Source of the DNA: Rhizorhapis sp. SPR117
Lineage (GTDB): Bacteria > Pseudomonadota > Alphaproteobacteria > Sphingomonadales > Sphingomonadaceae
Reading direction: 5' to 3'
DNA: 62,062 bases
NCBI RefSeq assembly: GCF_021742065.1
Contig: NZ_JAKKIE010000023.1
Span: 1-62,062, forward strand
Part shown: positions 47,548 through 56,628 of the stretch, one piece after another
How positions within the stretch are numbered: the stretch's first letter is position 1
How the letters are laid out: each line of letters starts with the position of its first letter
The notes under the pieces: generated by a model
What the model was told of the DNA's origin: nothing
Database searches by the model: none
What the model saw: the letters and a program-made list of their open reading frames with translations, nothing else
Position numbers and translations under genes: made by a program

Positions 47548-48435
47548 CTATTCGACGCGGTTTACCTCAAACCCTTTCTTGACCAACATCGCCTGAACGC
47601 TGTTCTTGCCAACCAGATGTCCTGCGCCCACAGCGATGAAGGGGGTGCCGGGCCGCTTCATCAATGCGTCTATCTGTCGCGCCCAATTGCGGTTGCGGTC
47701 ATAAAGCAGCGGATGGGCAAGCGCGGGTGCTTTTCCGAATTCGGCGGTGAACGTGTCCCCGATCCGCTCAATATCACCGCGCAGCCAGGCCGCCAGCATC
47801 GCCTGATATTGATCGGTGGCGCTGTCTGCCTCCTCAACGACCTGTGTCAACAACGCCCGTTGCGCGTCTTCAGGCAGAGTGTCGAATATACCAAGCTGCC
47901 CTTCCACCGTTTCAAGGCCGATGACAGGCTTGCCCTTTTCCAGAAAACGGGTGCTCAACAACCGTTCGACGCCCGCTCCCGCCCGCAATTTCAAATCCTC
48001 TTGCGCGCTTGCTGACAACAATAAGGCCGCCGCCCAGCTCTCATAGGGCGCAAGCGTTTGTTCTGTGGCCCCCATCCGCGCCATCAGCGCTTGCAACGCA
48101 GCGCGCCGTTCTGTCGGAACGCGCTGCGCTATGCCGGGAAGGTCGGGCGATCTGCCGAGTTGTTCGAATATCGCCGCCGTGCGCTTTTCATTTTCCAGTC
48201 CCGCCGCTTCCAGAACCAACAGGTCGGATTGCGCCACTGCCTTTGTGATTGCGGGGGATTCCCAGCTTACGTCCTCCGGCAGCATATGGACTGTGCCGAA
48301 CAGCCATGCCTTGTGGCCATCCTTTGCGATCGTCCACAAAGCGGGGGAGGGCGCTTCCGTTCCATCCTTCGGCTCTGTCCCGCACGCGCCCAAAAACGCG
48401 GCCAGCCCAAGCCAGAAAAGCAGATAACGACGCAT
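47548..48435 (-). CDS. TraB/GumN family lipoprotein, copy 1
   Basis: A 295-residue protein with a lipoprotein signal (LLFWLGLAAFLGAC, lipobox LGAC with Cys18). It has the TraB/GumN signatures: WLFGTVHMLPEDVSW after an N-terminal strand, a central helical core and GAGHLVGKNSVQAML near the C-terminus. The HxLP and AGHL motifs resemble the metal-dependent Tiki protease fold; bacterial function is unproven. A second, diverged copy lies immediately upstream on the same strand. Confidence 0.88.
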   Translation of the reverse strand: MRRYLLFWLGLAAFLGACGTEPKDGTEAPSPALWTIAKDGHKAWLFGTVHMLPEDVSWESPAITKAVAQSDLLVLEAAGLENEKRTAAIFEQLGRSPDLPGIAQRVPTERRAALQALMARMGATEQTLAPYESWAAALLLSASAQEDLKLRAGAGVERLLSTRFLEKGKPVIGLETVEGQLGIFDTLPEDAQRALLTQVVEEADSATDQYQAMLAAWLRGDIERIGDTFTAEFGKAPALAHPLLYDRNRNWARQIDALMKRPGTPFIAVGAGHLVGKNSVQAMLVKKGFEVNRVE

Positions 48436-48507
48436 TATTGCTATGTAAGCCGCCAGTAACTGAGGTCAACGTTCAGGCATACAGCAATTGAAGGCCTTTC
48501 TCACTGT

Positions 48508-49419
48508 TCATTCGTGGTGAGGAACCCGCGTTGCCTGTATCCCCAACGCTTTCAAATAATCCTGTACGCTTTTTTCACCCGCCAGATGTCCCGCGCCGAC
48601 CGCGATGAATATCGTGCCGGGCGTATCCAGCATCGTCTTGATCTGTCCCGCCCAGTTCTGATTGCGCTGGAACAGCAATGTTTCGGCCAGTTCCGGCGTT
48701 GCTTCCAGCGATTCATTCATTTTGTCGGCAAGACCTTCGGGGTTGCCTGCACTCCAGTCATTGACCAGCTCGCCAAAATCCTTGTCTACATCGGGCAGGC
48801 CATCGACCGTGGCATTCAGGAATGCGATTTGCTGGTCTTCGGGCAGGCCGTTGAAAAAGCCCAGCTGCTGTTCGGGTGTTTCCAGGGCGCCTATGGATTT
48901 GCCTGCCGCCTTGGCCGCGGCGTTCAGCACCTTGTCTGCGCCCAGTTCCGCATCGTAACCCAGCTTGCCCAATGGCGCGATGGCCAGCGTGATGCCGACC
49001 ATCCACGGCTTGTATCGCTCCAACGCCTGATAAGGAATGCCGACAGTGGTCATCGCCGCCAGATATTTGGCCTTGGCATCCGCATCCAGTTTCTCACTGA
49101 GCGGCGGCCCATCAAGATCGATCGCAAGCGATGCGACCTTTGCGGTCATCGATCCGGCCTCCGGTTCGATAATTTCCGTCACCAGCTTGTCCGACTTGTC
49201 GAATGCCTCGCCGATTTCATCGTCAAACCACACGGTTCCGGGCTTCAGGACATGGACCGTGCCGAACAGATAGATGCTGGTATCCTCATCCTTCACCACC
49301 CACAGCGCTGGATCGGCGCTGGCGGGATCGACCGTTTGCACCGGCGCGACGGGGGCGCTTGCACAGGCCGACAGGGCAAGCGCAAAAGCCAGCATGAAGG
49401 CGGGAACGGGAAATTTCAT
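48508..49419 (-). CDS. TraB/GumN family lipoprotein, copy 2
   Basis: A 303-residue paralogue of the neighbouring gene, with signal [19 protein letters not shown] (lipobox LSAC). Motifs are [20 protein letters not shown] and [22 protein letters not shown] at 49419 has AGGAGCC upstream and begins the signal peptide; the longer frame from 49485 is unlikely. The pair probably arose by tandem duplication and shares a promoter upstream, divergent from glyQ. Confidence 0.88.
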   Translation of the reverse strand: MKFPVPAFMLAFALALSACASAPVAPVQTVDPASADPALWVVKDEDTSIYLFGTVHVLKPGTVWFDDEIGEAFDKSDKLVTEIIEPEAGSMTAKVASLAIDLDGPPLSEKLDADAKAKYLAAMTTVGIPYQALERYKPWMVGITLAIAPLGKLGYDAELGADKVLNAAAKAAGKSIGALETPEQQLGFFNGLPEDQQIAFLNATVDGLPDVDKDFGELVNDWSAGNPEGLADKMNESLEATPELAETLLFQRNQNWAGQIKTMLDTPGTIFIAVGAGHLAGEKSVQDYLKALGIQATRVPHHE

Positions 49420-49587
49420 GAAGGATCGGCTCCTGTGCGCGAAAATGCGGTCGCCCGGGTCTATCGCGGACGCGCCAGCAATCAAGGACTTTCACGACGC
49501 TCCAGTTGTTCGCTTGGCTTGACCCGCCGCTCGCCATGCGCCAAAGCGGCGCGCGAAAAGTCATTTCTGTTGCACATGCGAAGGCTA

Positions 49588-50466
49588 ATGCAGGTGGGCG
49601 AAAAGAAACCCCTGAGTTTTCAAGACCTGATCCTGACTCTCCATGCATATTGGAGCAGGCAGGGCTGTGTGATTCTTCAGCCTTATGACATGCGCGTGGG
49701 CGCGGGCACTTTTCACCCGGCCACGACTTTGCGTGCGCTTGGCCCCGACGCATGGAATTGCGCCTATGTGCAGCCCAGCCGCCGCCCGACGGATGGCCGC
49801 TATGGCGAAAACCCCAACCGTTTGCAGCATTACTACCAGTATCAGGTAATCATGAAACCCTCGCCGCCGGACCTTCAGGCGCTGTATCTGGGCAGTCTTG
49901 AGGAAATCGGCATCGACCCGCTGCTGCACGACATTCGTTTTGTCGAGGATGACTGGGAAAGCCCGACACTCGGCGCCTGGGGCCTTGGCTGGGAAGTATG
50001 GTGCGACGGCATGGAAGTGACACAGTTCACTTATTTCCAGCAAATGGGCGGTTTCGACTGCAAGCCCGTCGCGGGCGAACTCACCTACGGCCTCGAACGC
50101 CTCGCCATGTATATTCAGGGCGTCGACAGTGTGTACGACCTTAAATTCAATGATGCTGGCGTCACCTATGGCGACGTATTCCTCGAAAATGAGAAGCAAT
50201 TCTCCCAATGGAATTTCGAGGTCGCCGATACCGAAAAGCTCTTCCAATGGTTCCGCGACGCCGAAGCCGAATGCAAGAGCTGCATAGCGCAGGACCTGCC
50301 GCTCCCCGCCTATGATCAGGCGATCGAGGCCAGCCACATCTTCAACCTGCTGCAAGCTCGCGGCGTGATTTCGGTCGCCGAACGCGCCGCCTATATGGGC
50401 CGGGTCCGCGATCTGGCCAAAGGATCGTGCGAGGCGTGGATGCGCAAGAACGGGTGGGCGGAATGA
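49588..50466 (+). CDS. glyQ: Glycyl-tRNA synthetase alpha subunit
   Basis: A 292-residue class II synthetase subunit of the bacterial alpha2beta2 Gly[62 protein letters not shown] and [20 protein letters not shown] are class II motifs 1-3. ATG at 49588 is preceded by a close AAGG; ATG 49576 and GTG 49594 are alternatives. A family A repeat separates it from glyS. Confidence 0.97.
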   Translation: MQVGEKKPLSFQDLILTLHAYWSRQGCVILQPYDMRVGAGTFHPATTLRALGPDAWNCAYVQPSRRPTDGRYGENPNRLQHYYQYQVIMKPSPPDLQALYLGSLEEIGIDPLLHDIRFVEDDWESPTLGAWGLGWEVWCDGMEVTQFTYFQQMGGFDCKPVAGELTYGLERLAMYIQGVDSVYDLKFNDAGVTYGDVFLENEKQFSQWNFEVADTEKLFQWFRDAEAECKSCIAQDLPLPAYDQAIEASHIFNLLQARGVISVAERAAYMGRVRDLAKGSCEAWMRKNGWAE

Positions 50467-50479
50467 CCATTATCTCCAT

Positions 50480-50561
50480 CGTCATTCCGGCGAAGGCCGG
50501 AATCTCCAGCAGTATGGCACACAGCCTGCCGCACGAGACCCCGGCCTTCGCCGGGGTGACG
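50480..50561. repeat. Paired-arm inverted repeat, family A (GTCATTCCGGCGAAGGCCGG)
   Basis: Arms GTCATTCCGGCGAAGGCCGG (50481) and CCGGCCTTCGCCGGGGTGAC (ending 50560) sit between glyQ and glyS. The right arm ends 17 bp before the glyS ATG. Confidence 0.92.
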
Positions 50562-50577
50562 GCCTGTGGGGGCCGTC

Positions 50578-52908
50578 ATGACTGACTTCCTCCTCGAACT
50601 CCTGTCGGAAGAAATCCCCGCGCGCATGCAGGCGAAGGCGTCGGATGACCTTGCCCGCATGTTCACGGAAAAGCTGGCTGAAGCGGGGCTGAAGGCCGAG
50701 CGGTTGACGAGTTACGTCACGCCCCGTCGCCTCGCGCTGATTGCACACGGCCTGCCGCTTGAAACGCAAGCGGTAACGGAAGAACGCAAAGGCCCCCGCG
50801 CCGACGCACCCGCGCAGGCACTCGAAGGCTTCCTGCGGTCCACCGGCCTGACCCGTGACCAGCTTGTCGAGCGCGCGGATGCGAAGGGCAATGCGATCCT
50901 CTTTGCCGTCATCGAAAAACCGGGTCGCGCCACGGCGGACGTGATTGCGGAGATCGTGCCCGCCATCGTCCGCGCCTTCCCCTGGCCCAAATCGATGCGC
51001 TGGGGCAAGGCCAGCCAGACTACGGAAAGCCTCCGCTGGGTCCGCCCGCTACAGGGCATCATCGCGCTGTTGGGCGACGATGTGGTGGATTTCGAAATCG
51101 ATGGCGTCTGTTCGGGCAGCGCTACCGTCGGCCATCGCTTTCACCATCCGGGCGCGATCACGATCGGCAACGCCCATGATTATGCCGAAAAACTGCGTCT
51201 GTGCCATGTCATCGTGGATCAGAAAGAACGCCAGCAACTTATTGAAGAAAAAGCAAAAGCTGCTGCCAAGGCCGCTGGTCTGACGCTGGTGGACGACAAG
51301 GGACTGGTGGCCGAAAATGCGGGTCTGACCGAATGGCCGGTGCCCCTTTTGGGCCATTTCGACCCCGCATTTCTGGAAGTCCCGCCAGAGGTGATCCAGC
51401 TCACCATGCGCACCAACCAGAAATATTTCGCGGTGCAGGATGCAAACGGCAAACTCGCCCCCGCCTTCATCTGCACCGCCAACATTGACGCGCATGACGG
51501 CGGCAAAGCCATTGTGGCAGGCAACCAGAAAGTGCTGGCCGCGCGCCTGTCCGATGCCCGTTTCTTCTGGGAACAGGACCGCAAGACCAGTCTGGCGGAC
51601 CACGCGAAAAAACTCGACCGCATCGTTTTCCACGAAAAGCTGGGTACGGTAGCGGACAAGGTCGACCGCATAGCGAAATTGGCACGATGGCTGGTGGAAG
51701 AAGGCATCATAAAGCCCTCTCCCCTTCAGGGGAGAGGGTTGGGAGAGGGGGCTGTCCCCACCTCCAGCGCTCCATCAAGTTCGCAGGACAGCCCCCACAC
51801 CCCAACCCTCTCCCCTGAAGGGGAGAGGGAGCAACTGGCAAACATGGCCGAACAGGCAGCCCGTCTCTGCAAGGCCGATCTCGTCACCGAAATGGTCGGA
51901 GAATTCCCTGAACTTCAAGGTCTTATGGGCGGATATTACGCCCGCGCCGAAGGATTGCCAGCGGAAGTCGCCAACGCCATCCGCGACCATTACAAGCCGG
52001 TCGGGCACGGCGACGACGTGCCCACCGATCCGGTCACAGTGGCGGTGAGCTTGGCGGATAAGCTGGATACGTTGGTCGGCTTTTTTGGTGAGGGAATGCC
52101 GCCCACGGGTTCGAAGGATCCATTTGCACTGAGGCGTGCAGCTCTAGCCATTCTACAATTGTTGCAAGTTAACGAGTTACGGGCAAATCTTACGGTCGTT
52201 CTGATCGCCGCCTCCTTTCAACATTATAAGCAAGAGGTTAAAGCCCTCAAGACTGACTTTGTAGAAGACGTCTACCTTGCTCTATCCGATGCCCTAGGAA
52301 AGACTCCTGACCTCGGCATCTTGCTCGAAGTTCTTCGGAGACGAGATTTAACGCCCGAAAATGAGCAAATTGTTGAAGCCTATCATTCGGCCGTGGAAGA
52401 ACTCCTCGACTTCTTCGCCGACCGCCTCAAAGTCCAGCAACGCGAAGCAGGAGTCCGCCACGACCTCATCGACGCCGTATTCGCCCTCGGCGGAGAGGAT
52501 GACCTCGTCCGCCTGCTCGCCCGCGTGAAGGCGCTGCAATCCTTCGTCGCGACAGAGGACGGCGCGAACTTGCTCACTGGCTACCGCCGCGCCGCGAATA
52601 TCCTGAAAAAGGAACAATTCGACGGCTCTCCCACAATTTCCCTTCCCTATGCGCCGGAAAATGAAGAAGCTGCGCTTATCGCCGCGCTGGACGTGGCGGA
52701 ACCACGGGCGGCGGATGCAGTTAAGGCGGAGGACTTCGAAGGCGCGATGTCCGCGCTCGCTTTGTTGCGTGCGCCGATCGATGCCTTCTTTGACAAGGTG
52801 ACGGTGAATGACGCTGATAAGGACAAACGCACGGCAAGATTGGGCATCCTCATACGTGTTCGCAATGCCGTCCATCAAGTAGCTGATTTTTCAAGAATTG
52901 AAGGTTGA
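50578..52908 (+). CDS. glyS: Glycyl-tRNA synthetase beta subunit, with two internal insertions
   Basis: A 776-residue beta subunit responsible for tRNA binding, noticeably longer than the roughly 690 usual. The N-terminus MTDFLLELLSEEIPARMQ, the middle EMVGEFPELQGLMGGYYA and the anticodon-side KDPFALRRAAL and GVRHDLIDAVFALGGEDD are conserved. The excess has two sources. Residues about 380-417 are translated palindromic repeat (51715-51829). A segment around 535-605 (52180-52400) is AT-rich and not like the family. Both keep the frame. ATG at 50578 begins the conserved N-terminus; GTG 50566 is possible. Confidence 0.95.
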   Translation: MTDFLLELLSEEIPARMQAKASDDLARMFTEKLAEAGLKAERLTSYVTPRRLALIAHGLPLETQAVTEERKGPRADAPAQALEGFLRSTGLTRDQLVERADAKGNAILFAVIEKPGRATADVIAEIVPAIVRAFPWPKSMRWGKASQTTESLRWVRPLQGIIALLGDDVVDFEIDGVCSGSATVGHRFHHPGAITIGNAHDYAEKLRLCHVIVDQKERQQLIEEKAKAAAKAAGLTLVDDKGLVAENAGLTEWPVPLLGHFDPAFLEVPPEVIQLTMRTNQKYFAVQDANGKLAPAFICTANIDAHDGGKAIVAGNQKVLAARLSDARFFWEQDRKTSLADHAKKLDRIVFHEKLGTVADKVDRIAKLARWLVEEGIIKPSPLQGRGLGEGAVPTSSAPSSSQDSPHTPTLSPEGEREQLANMAEQAARLCKADLVTEMVGEFPELQGLMGGYYARAEGLPAEVANAIRDHYKPVGHGDDVPTDPVTVAVSLADKLDTLVGFFGEGMPPTGSKDPFALRRAALAILQLLQVNELRANLTVVLIAASFQHYKQEVKALKTDFVEDVYLALSDALGKTPDLGILLEVLRRRDLTPENEQIVEAYHSAVEELLDFFADRLKVQQREAGVRHDLIDAVFALGGEDDLVRLLARVKALQSFVATEDGANLLTGYRRAANILKKEQFDGSPTISLPYAPENEEAALIAALDVAEPRAADAVKAEDFEGAMSALALLRAPIDAFFDKVTVNDADKDKRTARLGILIRVRNAVHQVADFSRIEG
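51715..51829. repeat. Family C palindromic repeat inserted in frame inside glyS
   Basis: The same paired-arm element as in the ychF-pth gap: CCCTCTCCCCTTCAGGGGAG, AGGGTTGGGAGAGGGGGCTGTCC, then after 28 bp the complement GGACAGCCCCC...CCCTCTCCCCTGAAGGGGAG. It is 115 bp plus flanks, without a stop in the glyS frame, and encodes a Pro/Gly/Ser-rich segment (PLQGRGLGEGAVPTSS and so on) between two helices of GlyS. Confidence 0.93.
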
Positions 52909-52999
52909 TTGGGTGGCGAACGCATGGGCGTCACAACCCTAAACTTCCTAAACTTCCAGGCCCATGGCCTGACTTCATCAATGTAGGGATGAGAGTTAG

Positions 53000-55666
53000 A
53001 TGACCAAATATGTGTACCGTTTCGGTGGGAATGTGTCCGACGGCGGTAATGGCGATAAGAACCTCCTTGGGGGCAAGGGCGCCAATCTGGACGGCATGGC
53101 TTCCATCGGCCTGCCGGTGCCTCCTGGTTTCACTATCACCACCGAGATGTGCACTCGTTATTACGAGGAAGGGGAAACCTATCCCGAAAGCCTCTATGAA
53201 CAGGTGAAGGCGGGCATCGCGCATATTGAGGGCGTGACCGGCAAGCGTTTTGGCGATGCATCCGATCCGTTGCTCGTATCCGTTCGTTCGGGTGCCCGCG
53301 TTTCCATGCCGGGCATGATGGACACCGTCCTTAACCTTGGCCTGAATGACGAAACCGTTGCGGGCCTTGCCGCCATCAGTGGCGATGAACGCTTTGCCTG
53401 GGACAGCTATCGTCGCTTTGTTCAGATGTATGCCGACGTCGTCCTCGGCCTCGACCATGGTGCGTTCGAAGAAGCGCTGGAGATTGCCAAGGAAAACAAC
53501 GGCTACGCGCTCGATACCGAAATGAGCGCAGATGACTGGAAGGCATTGGTCGCGGAATACAAGAAAATCGTTCAGGACGAATGGGGCAAACCCTTTCCCC
53601 TTGATGTACATGATCAGCTTTGGGGTGCGATCAGCGCGGTTTTTGGTAGTTGGCAGGCCGACCGCGCCAAAGTGTATCGCCGCATCAATTCCATTCCCGG
53701 TGATTGGGGAACGGCCGTCAATGTGCAGGCGATGGTGTTCGGCAATATGGGCGACACATCGGCCACAGGCGTTGCCTTCACGCGCGATCCGGCGACCGGC
53801 GAAAACATCTATTATGGCGAGTTCCTGATCAACGCGCAGGGCGAAGATGTCGTCGCGGGCATCCGCACACCCCAATATCTGACCCGTCAGGCGCGGGAGC
53901 GGGCAGGGGCAAAGCCGCTGTCGATGGAAGAGGCAATGCCCGAAACCTTTGCCGAACTGGTGAAGGTCTTCAACATTCTCGAAACCCATTACCGCGACAT
54001 GCAGGACATCGAGTTCACGGTGCAGCAGGGCAAGCTCTGGATGCTCCAGACGCGTTCGGGCAAGCGCACCGCAAAGGCGGCCCTGAAAATTGCTGTCGAT
54101 ATGGCCAATGAGGGGCTGATAACTGAAGAAGAGGCGATTGCCCGCGTCGACCCTGCCGCGCTCGACCAGCTTCTTCATCCCACGCTCGATCCCAAGGCGC
54201 CGCGCGATGTGCTGACCAAGGGGCTGCCCGCCTCTCCGGGTGCGGCAAGCGGCATCATCGTGTTCGATGCAGACGCTGCCGAGCGCCGGGCGGAACTTGG
54301 CGAAGCGGTCATCCTGGTCCGCATCGAAACCAGCCCGGAAGACATTCACGGCATGCACGCGGCCAAGGGCATACTGACCGCGCGTGGCGGTATGACGTCA
54401 CATGCCGCCGTGGTGGCGCGCGGCATGGGCCGTCCTTGCGTTTCGGGCGCTGGCGGGCTGTCCATCGACGCGAAGAACTGCGTCCTTAATGTCGGCGGCC
54501 GCAAGCTGGTCGAAGGCGATACCATCACCATCGACGGTTCGTCGGGCGAAGTGATGGCGGGCGAAGTTCCCACCGTGCAGCCTGAATTGGCTGGCGACTT
54601 CGGGACGCTGATGGTCTGGGCCGACAAGGTCCGCCGCCTGAAGGTGCGTGCCAATGCCGAAACGCCGCAGGATTGCCAGGTCGCACGCGAATTCGGCGCG
54701 GAGGGCGTTGGTCTGTGCCGCACGGAACATATGTTCTTTGACGCCGCCCGCATCACCGCTGTCCGCCAGATGATCCTTGCGGACAGTGAGAAAGGCAGAC
54801 GGGAGGCACTTGCCAAGTTGCTGCCCGAACAGCGCAGCGACTTCACCGAAATCTTCCGTGTGATGGCAGGCCTGCCTGTTACCATCCGCCTGCTCGATCC
54901 GCCGTTGCACGAATTCCTGCCCCATGGCGAGGCGGAGTTCGCTGAAGTGGCCGAAGCCGCAGGCATCGGTGTGGACGCCTTGAAGCGTCGCGCCGCCGAA
55001 CTGCATGAATTCAATCCCATGCTCGGCCACCGTGGCTGTCGCCTGGGCGTTACTTATCCTGAAATCTATGAAATTCAGGCCCGCGCCATATTTGAAGCGG
55101 CGATTGATGTTGCCAATGAATCGGGCGATGCGCCAATTCCTGAAGTCATGATCCCGCTGGTTGCCACGCGCAAGGAACTGGAACTGATGAAGGCGGTCGT
55201 CGACAATGCCGCGCAAGCGGTGTTTGCTGAAAAAGGCCGGACCATAGAATATCTCGTCGGCACGATGATCGAGCTGCCTCGCGCGGCATTGAAAGCCGCA
55301 GAAATCGCGGAAGTCGGTGAGTTCTTCTCCTTCGGCACCAATGATCTGACGCAGACGACCATCGGCATCAGCCGCGACGATGCGGGCCGATTCCTGACGC
55401 AATATGTCGACAAGGGCATCTTTCCCCGCGACCCGTTCGTTAGTCTGGATATTGAAGGCGTCGGCCAGCTTATCGAACTCGCGGTGGAGCGCGGACGTGC
55501 GACCCGCCCGGACATCAAGCTGGGCATTTGCGGGGAGCATGGCGGCGACCCGGCGTCGATTGCTTTCTGCGAGAAAACGGGCCTGGATTACGTCTCGGCA
55601 TCTCCCTATCGCGTACCTATCGCACGGCTCGCAGCAGCGCAGGCTGCATTGCAGGCCAGGGGATAA
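53000..55666 (+). CDS. ppdK: Pyruvate, phosphate dikinase
   Basis: An 888-residue enzyme interconverting pyruvate + ATP + Pi with PEP + AMP + PPi. The N-terminal ATP-grasp domain begins LLGGKGANLDGMASIGLPVPPGF; the swivelling phospho-His domain has TARGGMTSHAAVVARGMGRP with His468; the C-terminal PEP/pyruvate barrel has GTNDLTQTTIGISRDDAGRF and the catalytic Cys in GICGEHGGDP. Full length. It lies alone between glyS and tRNA-Arg and likely supports gluconeogenesis. Confidence 0.97.
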   Translation: MTKYVYRFGGNVSDGGNGDKNLLGGKGANLDGMASIGLPVPPGFTITTEMCTRYYEEGETYPESLYEQVKAGIAHIEGVTGKRFGDASDPLLVSVRSGARVSMPGMMDTVLNLGLNDETVAGLAAISGDERFAWDSYRRFVQMYADVVLGLDHGAFEEALEIAKENNGYALDTEMSADDWKALVAEYKKIVQDEWGKPFPLDVHDQLWGAISAVFGSWQADRAKVYRRINSIPGDWGTAVNVQAMVFGNMGDTSATGVAFTRDPATGENIYYGEFLINAQGEDVVAGIRTPQYLTRQARERAGAKPLSMEEAMPETFAELVKVFNILETHYRDMQDIEFTVQQGKLWMLQTRSGKRTAKAALKIAVDMANEGLITEEEAIARVDPAALDQLLHPTLDPKAPRDVLTKGLPASPGAASGIIVFDADAAERRAELGEAVILVRIETSPEDIHGMHAAKGILTARGGMTSHAAVVARGMGRPCVSGAGGLSIDAKNCVLNVGGRKLVEGDTITIDGSSGEVMAGEVPTVQPELAGDFGTLMVWADKVRRLKVRANAETPQDCQVAREFGAEGVGLCRTEHMFFDAARITAVRQMILADSEKGRREALAKLLPEQRSDFTEIFRVMAGLPVTIRLLDPPLHEFLPHGEAEFAEVAEAAGIGVDALKRRAAELHEFNPMLGHRGCRLGVTYPEIYEIQARAIFEAAIDVANESGDAPIPEVMIPLVATRKELELMKAVVDNAAQAVFAEKGRTIEYLVGTMIELPRAALKAAEIAEVGEFFSFGTNDLTQTTIGISRDDAGRFLTQYVDKGIFPRDPFVSLDIEGVGQLIELAVERGRATRPDIKLGICGEHGGDPASIAFCEKTGLDYVSASPYRVPIARLAAAQAALQARG

Positions 55667-55734
55667 ATATTACGAAAATGGGCAAAAAGGGGGTTGCCAG
55701 AACCAGCGCCCCCGCCTATTTGCGGCACTCCCAA

Positions 55735-55811
55735 GCGCCCGTAGCTCAGCTGGATAGAGCATCAGACTACGAATCTGAGGGTCGGGCGTTCGAATCGCTC
55801 CGGGCGCACCA
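55735..55811 (+). tRNA. tRNA-Arg (anticodon ACG)
   Basis: A 77-base cloverleaf with encoded CCA. Acceptor GCGCCCG pairs with CGGGCGC, D arm GCTCAGCTGGATAGAGC, anticodon stem TCAGA/TCTGA around CTACGAA (anticodon ACG), T loop TTCGAAT. A prophage-like block begins about 100 bp downstream of its 3' end, the usual position of an integration site. Confidence 0.97.
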
Positions 55812-55875
55812 TTTTCCCTTTAAAATCAAGAGATTATCGACAGTTCTAGGGCGTGCTTGTGTCCGCCGCGAATCC

Positions 55876-55893
55876 GTGTCCGCGCTATGTCCG
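55876..55893. repeat. Direct repeat GTGTCCGCnnTATGTCCG, left copy
   Basis: The 18-mer GTGTCCGCGCTATGTCCG recurs at 61860-61877 as GTGTCCGCAATATGTCCG, same orientation, 16 of 18 identical. Each is internally a tandem GTCCG with 11-bp period. The two copies bracket the prophage-like block and could be arm-type integrase sites or an end repeat. Confidence 0.5.
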
Positions 55894-55908
55894 ATATGGA
55901 CGGCTCAC

Positions 55909-55936
55909 AAAAAACGCCCCAGCCGAAGCCAGGGCG
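55909..55936 (-). terminator. Rho-independent terminator of the prophage-like operon
   Basis: On the minus strand the stem CGCCCTGGC-TTCG-GCTGGGGCG (with a TG/TG internal mismatch) is followed by a run of six T. It lies about 25 bp past the stop of the last phage-block gene and faces tRNA-Arg, so it should end the leftward transcript. Confidence 0.8.
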
Positions 55937-55959
55937 CATGGTGATGGTGGTGGGCAGTT

Positions 55960-56358
55960 TTAGGCGGCGGCGGGTTGCGCTTCGACGGCGAGGCGCTCCA
56001 CCATGTCCAGCGCCATGGATATGTCGCCGTATTTTTCCAGCCCCGGGTCCAGTGCCCGTGCGTCGGCGGTCAGGCGGTCGAGCAGGAAGTTTCCCATCTC
56101 TTGCTTGATGCGATCATCCTCGACGACCGGCAGGCCCTGAAAGGCTTCCATCTCATCGATGGCGTATAGTGTGGCGTTGGCAGCGTGCCCGAATTTTTCC
56201 AGTTTCGCGCCATGCTCCAGCGCTTCCCTGATCGTTTCCAGTTGCGGCGCGGTGATGACATAGGTGGGGCCGTCATCCGGCAATACCCGCTTGAGAACTG
56301 CGTCGATGCGGGCAGCCATTGCCTCATCGGATTCCGGGTGTAGAGTTTCTGTAGCCAT
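55960..56358 (-). CDS. Hypothetical protein, last gene of the prophage-like block
   Basis: A 131-residue soluble, acidic, helical protein without a family I recognise. It has no membrane segment; the C-terminus ends in Ala-rich QPAAA. ATG at 56358 has a strong GGAGG ribosome site 7 bases upstream. It is followed by a terminator. It diverges from the RHH-HEPN cassette, so the two are separated by an 84-bp shared control region. Confidence 0.7.
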   Translation of the reverse strand: MATETLHPESDEAMAARIDAVLKRVLPDDGPTYVITAPQLETIREALEHGAKLEKFGHAANATLYAIDEMEAFQGLPVVEDDRIKQEMGNFLLDRLTADARALDPGLEKYGDISMALDMVERLAVEAQPAAA

Positions 56359-56429
56359 TATAACCTCCATGGGGTTGTGTGGTGAGAGCCGGGGTAAGGT
56401 AGCCTCCTTGCCTCGGTTCGCTTTTTCGA

Positions 56430-56465
56430 GTACCAGAAAATAATGACCCAAGCAATAACTGGTAC
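56430..56465. promoter_or_regulatory. Inverted repeat GTACCAG/CTGGTAC around the RHH start codon
   Basis: GTACCAG (56430-56436) and CTGGTAC (56459-56465) flank the RHH gene ATG (56443). A TTGCCT at 56408-56413 and TACCAG at 56431-56436 with 17-bp spacing could be the -35 and -10, placing transcription start at about the ATG. The repeat would overlap promoter and start, suiting autorepression by the RHH protein. Confidence 0.45.
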
Positions 56466-56628
56466 GAGAAAAAAGGGAAGGCCGCCGACAGGAGCGGTGT
56501 CTATCCATTTGCGCATAGAACCCGATCAGTTGAAAGCCCTGGACGAATGGGCTTCGGATCAGGACGACCCGCCGAAATCTCGCCCGGACGCAATCAGGCG
56601 GATATTGGTAGAGAAACTGGGCGCATGA
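56443..56628 (+). CDS. Ribbon-helix-helix DNA-binding protein, possible antitoxin
   Basis: A 61-residue basic protein. After a Lys/Arg-rich start (GTRKKGRPPTG) it has a beta-strand VSIHLRIEPDQ then two helices LKALDEWASD and RPDAIRRILVEKL, the ribbon-helix-helix pattern of CopG/Arc-type repressors and many antitoxins. No Shine-Dalgarno is seen. It overlaps the following HEPN-like gene by 4 bases (ATGA). The two run opposite to the surrounding phage genes. An antitoxin/autorepressor role is inferred from fold and arrangement. Confidence 0.75.
   Translation: MTQAITGTRKKGRPPTGAVSIHLRIEPDQLKALDEWASDQDDPPKSRPDAIRRILVEKLGA

Noticed and set aside
52931..54358. A 475-residue open frame antisense to ppdK
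   Set aside because: No domain, wrong composition, and ppdK is complete.
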